Positions 7,660 to 12,827 of a DNA stretch of 12,827 nucleotides are shown piece by piece (the stretch's first letter is position 1; every line of letters starts with the position of its first letter). The notes beneath the pieces are model-generated. The model made no database searches. It was given only the letters and a program-made list of their open reading frames with translations, and was not told the origin of the DNA. The stretch is from Bacteroidales bacterium (GTDB lineage: Bacteria > Bacteroidota > Bacteroidia > Bacteroidales > VadinHA17), in contig JADGPV010000116.1 in NCBI GenBank assembly GCA_017882245.1, forward strand, positions 1 to 12,827. Reading direction: 5' to 3'. Position numbers and translations under genes: made by a program.

Positions 7660-10600
7660 ATGAGGTTCAGGTTTGTTGTCACTTTATTTTTCCTTTTCTT
7701 TTCTGTTGCTGCTAACTCGCAGGTTAATACAAAAGGTGCACCGCTTGTCAGCTGGTTTGATGCTGTTGATATCCCTGTTGACCTCCGGAACTGGTGCATC
7801 ACCATGGATAAATGCGGCGTGATGTATTTCGGAAACGAATCAAAGGGCATAGTGACCTACAATGGTCTGAAATGGGACCTCATAAAGATGGGAAGCCAGC
7901 AGCGGGTAAATGCGCTGGCCACAGATTACAGAGGCATTGTTTACGTGGGGGGAGAAACAGATTTTGGCTTTCTGCAGCCAGATAACAAAGGTGAGCTTCA
8001 GTACCGGTCGCTCGCGGACCGTCTGACAGATTCGGTGGTCAGAAGTAAAATACAGATGATTACTTCAATTGCTGCTGACAGCAACACAGTCTTCTTCACA
8101 GACAGGAGAAGCCTTTTCCTGTATGACCTGAACAAAGATTCCCTGTCAGTCATTGACATAAGTAAAAAATATAATCTGAAAAATGCAGGCAGGATACTTG
8201 TAAAGGATGGCAGGGTAATCATTGCTGATGACAGACTGGGGTTGTTTGAGTACCGGAAGGGAACCCTGGCACGGATCCCGGGTAGCAACAAGCTGGGAAT
8301 GAAACGCTATATGGCTCTTCTTCCTTTTGACAGGGAAAATATAGTCCTGGCAACTTTCAGTCATGGTATATACCTGTTCAACATGAGGACAGGAGAGCTG
8401 AAAAGTAATTTTTTACCTGAGGCGATAAATAATAAACTTAAGGAAAATCATATTTCAGATGCCGTAAATATTCCCGGCAACAGGTTTGCAGTTGGCGTTA
8501 CAGGTGGGGAAGGCGTTTATATTTTCAGCCACGCCGGGATCCTTCTGCAACAGGTATCCGTTGAAACAACCGGAATTAAGGAAGCCACGGTAACGGCCAT
8601 GTATTGCGATTATGTCTCCAACTCCCAGCTATGGTTCTGTACAATGGGTTATATAAACAGGGCATACGTCTCACTACCGGTTTCTGAATTCGGAAGCGGA
8701 TCAGGAATAAAAACAACTATCGGAGATATCGTGGAATATGACGGATCGGTTTTTGTTTCCTCCGACGCCGGCCTTTTCAGGAGTTTTGTAAATGACTCCG
8801 GAGTAGTTCATTTCTCAAAACTGGAGGAAATTGAAGACAAGGCAACTGATCTGCTTACAACCACCCTGCAGAATGGCATGGTTTTAATAGCATCCGCAGC
8901 AAACGGCCTATACCAGATTGATGAAGAGGGATACATTAGCAACTATGTTAACGGTGTATCCTTAACGTCAATGAAGGCCGATATGAATGATCCGACTACT
9001 ATACTTGCCGGAGCGACAGATGGTATCATATTGACCCTGCGAAATTCAGATGAGGAATGGACTGTGACCTATAAAAGCAACAGAAATTCAGTCCGCGGTG
9101 TCGTCCTGACAATAGAACAGTCTAGTGAAGGCGAATGGTGGATACAAACTGCCGGCCCTTGCTCTTTGTATCGCCTTGATTGCTCTCCTTCTGATACAAA
9201 TTGCATCATTTATGACAGAACAAAAGGACTCGAGAGCGATACGATCAATTACATCCTCACAATCGATAAAATGCTTTATGTATGTACAGGCAGGGGTATT
9301 TATCGTTATGACAGAGAAAACGACAGGTTTATAAAAGATAATGACCTTATCGGCAATACCTTCAGTAATATTTGCGTGGACAGATTATTCAAGACTCCCG
9401 AGGGTGATATCTGTGTTGCCGGGTTTGACACACACTACTTTACGGCTTTAGTAACACCAACGCGGCAGGGTCATGTCATTTTCCGAAGACAGTTCGATTT
9501 CCTTCCTGACATATCAACATCGGACATTGAATATATAGCCAATAACATTTGGCTGGCCAAGGGTAAGAGCATCTATGTGATCGATAAGTCAAACCTGGGT
9601 TACGGCTATGGCTCGTTCAGCACCATATTTACCGGTATCACCGCGGGTAATAATGATATACTTTTAAACGGACAGTTTTATACTACTACACCTGAAGGTA
9701 TAAGAATTCCATCCCTTATTCAGCCTAAAAAGAAAAAACCCTCTCTTAAATATTCACGGAATGCAATTTCCTTCACCTGGACAACCACGTCATACGTAGG
9801 TGAAGAAAAGACGGAGTACAGGTATAAGCTTGACGGACTTGACAAAGACTGGTCAAAGTGGGAGAAGCGCAATTCCAGGGATTTCACCAGCTTACCCTTC
9901 GGCCATTACACCTTCAGGCTGATAGCTAAAACCCTCACAGGACTGGAAAGCAAAGAAGTTGACTACAGTTTTTCAGTCAGGAAGCCCTGGTATGCTGTAT
10001 TTCCTGTCCTGTTGTTATTTATCCTGATTGGTTTACTGGCGGTATACGCCCTTACAAGATTTTATACATGGCGACTAAGGAGCGAGAACATGCGCCTGGA
10101 AAACCTTGTTAAACAGCGGAATACATTAGTGAACAGGCAGAAGGAGGAACTTGATGCAAGTGTTCATTATGCAAGCCGGATACAACGAGCCCTGCTGCCT
10201 TCCGAAAAGGTGCTGGCTGATGCAACCTTTAACAACTATTTCATACTCTTTAAACCTCTCGATAAGGTGAGCGGCGATTTTTACTGGATGGCACGGAAGG
10301 ATGACAGACTGTACGTTGCCGCTGCCGATTGCACGGGCCACGGCGTTCCCGGTGCATTCATAAGTCTCCTTTGTATATCCTTCCTTGATGAGATTATTAA
10401 CAAGGTTACTCTCACAAAGCCCGGCATAATCCTTGATGAACTGCGCAAGCAGGTCGTGAATTCTCTGAAACAGACGGGAGAGACAGACGAACAGAAGGAC
10501 GCGATAGACCTGGCAATAATTGCCGTAGACTTTAAACGACATGTGGTTGAGTTTGCCGGCGCTTATAACCCATGCTTTAAAGTGAGGGCTATGAATAACG

Positions 10601-10992
10601 AAGAGATTTTGAAGTGGGAGAGTGGTGACCTTGAAACTGAGGAAGGTTCATTATCCAACGGAAAGTACCTCCTTGAGACGGTCGCGGCTGATAAAATGCC
10701 AATTGGTATCTCCTCGAAGATGGATAAGGCATTTAAGCAGACCGAGTGGAAGCTTGAAAGGGACTATTCATATTACCTCTTTACTGACGGATATATCGAC
10801 CAGTTCAACGGTAACACAGGCAAGAAGTTCATGAAAAGGAATTTCAAGAAACTTATCCTTGACATACAGGATTACCCTATGAGCAAGCAAAAGGAGATAC
10901 TTGAAGAGCGGCTTTTAAGCTGGATGGGGTCTTCGCCCCAGATAGATGATATCCTTGTTGTAGGTCTGAAGGCTGAATGGCCTACTATTTAG
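7660..10992 (+). CDS. Beta-propeller sensor / SpoIIE-type PP2C phosphatase receptor
   Basis: An 1110-residue one-pass membrane receptor. A signal peptide (1-20, ...SVAANS-Q) is followed by a long extracytoplasmic region (about 25-690) of repeated strands such as NALATDYRGIVYVGGETDFG and TGRGIYRYDRENDRF, typical of two-component-regulator propellers. A Y_Y_Y-like Ig domain follows (about 700-772: YRYKLDGLDKDWSKW, FGHYTFRLIA). The transmembrane helix is at 777-799, then a coiled-coil linker (about 805-845). The SpoIIE/PP2C domain (about 855-1105) keeps its metal-binding acids: Asp873 (SGDFYW), Asp890 (ADCTGHGVPGAF), Asp1043 (LFTDGYID) and Asp1096/1097 (QIDDILV). It should convert an external signal into dephosphorylation of a serine/threonine-phosphorylated partner, often a STAS anti-sigma antagonist. 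No such partner is in the window. The start has GAAGGG 2 bp upstream. Confidence 0.93.
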   Translation: MRFRFVVTLFFLFFSVAANSQVNTKGAPLVSWFDAVDIPVDLRNWCITMDKCGVMYFGNESKGIVTYNGLKWDLIKMGSQQRVNALATDYRGIVYVGGETDFGFLQPDNKGELQYRSLADRLTDSVVRSKIQMITSIAADSNTVFFTDRRSLFLYDLNKDSLSVIDISKKYNLKNAGRILVKDGRVIIADDRLGLFEYRKGTLARIPGSNKLGMKRYMALLPFDRENIVLATFSHGIYLFNMRTGELKSNFLPEAINNKLKENHISDAVNIPGNRFAVGVTGGEGVYIFSHAGILLQQVSVETTGIKEATVTAMYCDYVSNSQLWFCTMGYINRAYVSLPVSEFGSGSGIKTTIGDIVEYDGSVFVSSDAGLFRSFVNDSGVVHFSKLEEIEDKATDLLTTTLQNGMVLIASAANGLYQIDEEGYISNYVNGVSLTSMKADMNDPTTILAGATDGIILTLRNSDEEWTVTYKSNRNSVRGVVLTIEQSSEGEWWIQTAGPCSLYRLDCSPSDTNCIIYDRTKGLESDTINYILTIDKMLYVCTGRGIYRYDRENDRFIKDNDLIGNTFSNICVDRLFKTPEGDICVAGFDTHYFTALVTPTRQGHVIFRRQFDFLPDISTSDIEYIANNIWLAKGKSIYVIDKSNLGYGYGSFSTIFTGITAGNNDILLNGQFYTTTPEGIRIPSLIQPKKKKPSLKYSRNAISFTWTTTSYVGEEKTEYRYKLDGLDKDWSKWEKRNSRDFTSLPFGHYTFRLIAKTLTGLESKEVDYSFSVRKPWYAVFPVLLLFILIGLLAVYALTRFYTWRLRSENMRLENLVKQRNTLVNRQKEELDASVHYASRIQRALLPSEKVLADATFNNYFILFKPLDKVSGDFYWMARKDDRLYVAAADCTGHGVPGAFISLLCISFLDEIINKVTLTKPGIILDELRKQVVNSLKQTGETDEQKDAIDLAIIAVDFKRHVVEFAGAYNPCFKVRAMNNEEILKWESGDLETEEGSLSNGKYLLETVAADKMPIGISSKMDKAFKQTEWKLERDYSYYLFTDGYIDQFNGNTGKKFMKRNFKKLILDIQDYPMSKQKEILEERLLSWMGSSPQIDDILVVGLKAEWPTI

Positions 10993-11632
10993 CAGGTTCG
11001 AATTCGTTGCTCAGACGGTAAAAGAGACCTTTCTCACTTGCTTCACATACAATAATTCCACAGAGAATAAAATCACTCAGTATCTTTTCGGCAGTTTTGC
11101 TGTTTATGCCCGCAAGCTTGCGGAAACCAGCCACAGTGATCTTTTCACCTCCCCGAAGGTGATTCAAAAGGACGTTTTCCTTGTCATCGAACCTTAACAG
11201 GAGACCCCTGCTGCTGCCGCTTCTCCGCCATACCTGAAGAATTACCCTGTCGGCCAAGAAGTTCTGATCACCCTGTCTGAAATATGCTTTCCATCTGCCT
11301 TCCTCGTCCTTTGCCTTTACCGGAATCTTGACACTTTTGGGAACATCAACTTCAAGGATGTTCTTCCCGTTGACCGTGTGATTTCTGGTCATGATCCTGA
11401 CCTCCGGGTCACAATATAATGTAGCTGCTGAATCTATCATGTAGTATTCTTCATCTGACCTCACACCGGCGAGTGATCCATTATCCCTGACTCCTATAAG
11501 CAGTTTTCCACCCTCACTGTTAGAAAAGGCAGACAGCGTGCGGGCAATCTTCTGCGGGTCAGAAATGCAGTACTTAAAGTCAAGATTCATCCCTTCCCCT
11601 TTTAGGATCAGGTTGTTAATATAACGCCCCAT
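10985..11632 (-). CDS. AlbA_2/Schlafen-type putative ATP-binding protein
   Basis: A 215-residue cytoplasmic protein. The ATG at 11632 gives MGRYINNLILKGEGMNLDFK, which agrees with the usual start of this Bacteroidota family (helix, then EG...DFK); a longer reading frame upstream runs into the opposite gene's promoter and lacks family-like sequence. The AlbA_2 (Schlafen) domain covers about 14-135: DFK at 18-20, the ISDPQKIARTLSAFSNSEGG core (23-42), LLIGVRDNGSLAGV (44-57) and YFRQGDQNFLA (117-127). The C-terminal region (about 150-205, with KITVAGFRKLAGINSKTAEK) looks like a winged-helix DNA-binding domain. Family members are mostly annotated as ATP-binding or transcriptional regulators, with no established reaction. 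Its last 8 bases overlap the end of the convergent sensor phosphatase gene. No clear ribosome binding site is present. Confidence 0.85.
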   Translation of the reverse strand: MGRYINNLILKGEGMNLDFKYCISDPQKIARTLSAFSNSEGGKLLIGVRDNGSLAGVRSDEEYYMIDSAATLYCDPEVRIMTRNHTVNGKNILEVDVPKSVKIPVKAKDEEGRWKAYFRQGDQNFLADRVILQVWRRSGSSRGLLLRFDDKENVLLNHLRGGEKITVAGFRKLAGINSKTAEKILSDFILCGIIVCEASEKGLFYRLSNEFEPAK

Positions 11633-11724
11633 ACGGATTGCGATTTTTTTAAGCTGCAAGGCAGCACCACTAAAATAATATAAAATATTTGTATATTGGC
11701 TCTGGCACTTTGAACTATGAGAGT
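11633..11724. promoter_or_regulatory. Divergent intergenic region
   Basis: This 92-bp gap lies between the AlbA_2 gene (minus) and the metallo-hydrolase gene (plus). Positions 11670-11698 are almost pure A/T. On the plus strand AATATTTG (11684-11691) and TATATTGG (11692-11699, one base later in the run) each differ by one fixed base from the Bacteroidota -7 element TAnnTTTG. Either could serve the gene at 11725; I cannot choose between them. Confidence 0.3.
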
Positions 11725-12465
11725 ATGAAAACGCGATTCTTATTAACAACTCTGTCATTCCTTCTTCTAATAAACGGAATAAAAATTATGGCACAGCAAA
11801 GTTTTGAGCATGATACCCTGATGACCGGTAACGGGCCGGTTGAAATGTGGTTCCTCGGACATGGATCACTGATGCTCCAATACAATGACAGGATCATCCA
11901 GATTGATCCCTATTCATCAGTGGCCGATTACGCTGCTCTTCCCAAGGCAGACATGGTGCTTATAACCCATCAGCATGGAGACCATCTTGATCTTAATGCC
12001 ATAGGGAAAACAAGGAAAAGCACAACAGAGATCTATTGTAATGCCCTGTCGGCTCCTAAGCTTCCGGAAGCTAAGGTGATGAAGAACGGCGACGTCATTA
12101 TGTCAGGAGACATTAAGATTGAAGCTGTGCCGGCATATAATATCAGGCACGAACGTTCTCCAGGGAACCCGTATCATCCGAAGGGCGAGGGAAACGGTTA
12201 TGTCCTAACACTGGGCGATAAGCGGATCTATATTGCCGGTGATACTGAAAATATCCCTGAGATGTCAAAACTGAAAGATATTGATGTCGCTTTTCTCCCC
12301 ATGAACCTCCCTTATACTATGACGCCCGAAATGGTGGCTGACGCCGTACGTATGATCCGTCCGGCTATTTTATACCCTTACCATTACGGCGATACCGATA
12401 CCAATCTTCTTCTGCCACTTATTGACAGAAGCAGGACTGAAATAAGAATAAGAAAACTTCAATAA
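11725..12465 (+). CDS. Exported metallo-beta-lactamase-fold hydrolase (UlaG-like)
   Basis: A 246-residue protein. The ATG at 11725 opens a Sec signal peptide (residues 1-23, cleaved after IMA before QQSFEHD), so the enzyme should work in the periplasm. The fold belongs to the UlaG/RomA-like MBL branch (Lactamase_B_2). It shows the entry strand WFLGHGSLMLQ (42-52), zinc motif THQHGDH (His82, His84, Asp86, His87), NIRHERSPGNPYHPKGEG (139-156) with His142, IAGDTEN (Asp173) and YPYHYGD (His220). All expected metal ligands are present. Relatives hydrolyse lactones, phosphodiesters or N-acyl lipids, so the substrate is open. Length is full for the single-domain family. The aldo/keto reductase starts 19 bp downstream, which suggests a shared transcript. 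Confidence 0.9.
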   Translation: MKTRFLLTTLSFLLLINGIKIMAQQSFEHDTLMTGNGPVEMWFLGHGSLMLQYNDRIIQIDPYSSVADYAALPKADMVLITHQHGDHLDLNAIGKTRKSTTEIYCNALSAPKLPEAKVMKNGDVIMSGDIKIEAVPAYNIRHERSPGNPYHPKGEGNGYVLTLGDKRIYIAGDTENIPEMSKLKDIDVAFLPMNLPYTMTPEMVADAVRMIRPAILYPYHYGDTDTNLLLPLIDRSRTEIRIRKLQ

Positions 12466-12484
12466 AAAAACAATTCTGAAACAA

Positions 12485-12827
12485 ATGAAGCGAAGATCAT
12501 TTCTGAGGTCAGGCCTTGCCGGAGCAGCAGGCCTTGCAGTGCTGAACAAGGCTGCGCTGGCGTTAAAGGTACCAGCCAGTGATGAAATCATTTACCGGAC
12601 ACTGGGTAAAACCGGATTAAAAATCCCCGTTGTAAGCTTCGGAGTCATGAGAGCCGATAACAGTGCTCTCGTAAAAGCAGCATACGATGGTGGAATTAAG
12701 ATGTTTGACACTGCTCATGGTTATCAGAACGGCCGAAACGAAGAGATGCTTGGTAATTTCTTTGCTGCCGTACCCCGGAATTCATTCATTGTTGCCACAA
12801 AAATAGGCCCGGCAGGTGTGGATCGTC
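12485..12827 (+). CDS. Tat-exported aldo/keto reductase, N-terminal fragment
   Basis: The first 114 codons of a gene that continues past the right edge. The protein opens MKRRSFLRSGLAGAAGLAVL, a twin-arginine signal (R3-R4) with a hydrophobic stretch, implying export of a folded, cofactor-bound enzyme. The aldo/keto reductase barrel begins at IIYRTLGKTGLKIPVVSFGV (35-54). Three of the four catalytic residues are visible: Asp75 and Tyr80 in FDTAHGYQNG and Lys106 in IVATK. The catalytic histidine would lie beyond the window. The family reduces carbonyls or oxidises alcohols with NADP(H). It follows the metallo-hydrolase after 19 bp. Whether it carries the extra C-terminal ferredoxin-like domain seen in some Bacteroidota relatives cannot be seen here. 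Confidence 0.88.
   Translation, partial: MKRRSFLRSGLAGAAGLAVLNKAALALKVPASDEIIYRTLGKTGLKIPVVSFGVMRADNSALVKAAYDGGIKMFDTAHGYQNGRNEEMLGNFFAAVPRNSFIVATKIGPAGVDR

Noticed and set aside
10126..10542. 138-codon minus-strand open frame within the phosphatase domain
   Set aside because: It is antisense to the conserved SpoIIE motifs and has no recognisable domain or start signal.
12370..12591. 73-codon minus-strand open frame spanning the hydrolase/reductase junction
   Set aside because: It overlaps the ends of two well-supported plus-strand genes and has no family-like sequence.

Overview
The window looks like chromosomal DNA of a Bacteroidota bacterium, probably an environmental or uncultured Bacteroidales/Marinilabiliales-type lineage. 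This rests on the encoded families: a type IX secretion (T9SS) C-terminal sorting domain on a gingipain-like C25 protease, a beta-propeller/Y_Y_Y sensor fused to a SpoIIE-type phosphatase, Tat-exported Gfo/Idh/MocA and aldo/keto reductases, and a DUF1080 lipoprotein. Ribosome binding sites are mostly weak, and AT-rich heptad repeats lie between genes, which also fits. No rRNA, tRNA, CRISPR array, insertion sequence or phage gene was recognised.

Layout. At the left edge, a minus-strand pair comprises a small two-helix membrane protein (142-624) followed by the start of a cytoplasmic Gfo/Idh/MocA oxidoreductase (1-135, cut by the edge). Diverging from it is a plus-strand pair: a Tat-exported Gfo/Idh/MocA oxidoreductase (750-2240) and a DUF1080 lipoprotein of the 3-keto-disaccharide hydrolase family (2276-3016). 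This pair ends at a strong palindrome (3044-3064) facing a minus-strand HD-domain phosphohydrolase (3091-3669). A 133-bp gap with two different short tandem repeats separates the HD gene from a large secreted C25 protease (3803-7537, minus). Divergent from the protease is a 1110-residue sensor phosphatase (7660-10992, plus), whose end overlaps by 8 bp the end of a convergent AlbA_2/Schlafen-type protein (10985-11632, minus). Divergent again is an exported metallo-beta-lactamase-fold hydrolase (11725-12465), followed after 19 bp by a Tat-exported aldo/keto reductase cut by the right edge (12485-12827).

How the genes may work together. The Gfo/Idh/MocA plus DUF1080 pair suggests envelope oxidation of a sugar or glycoside at C3, followed by cleavage of the keto-glycoside. 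This is inferred from the families; the substrate is unknown. The C25 protease and the propeller-PP2C receptor share a divergent intergenic region, which could reflect co-regulation, but nothing in the sequence proves a functional link. I see no clear evidence of a wholly new multi-gene system. The most notable items are the propeller-phosphatase receptor next to the T9SS protease, the palindrome, and the tandem repeats.
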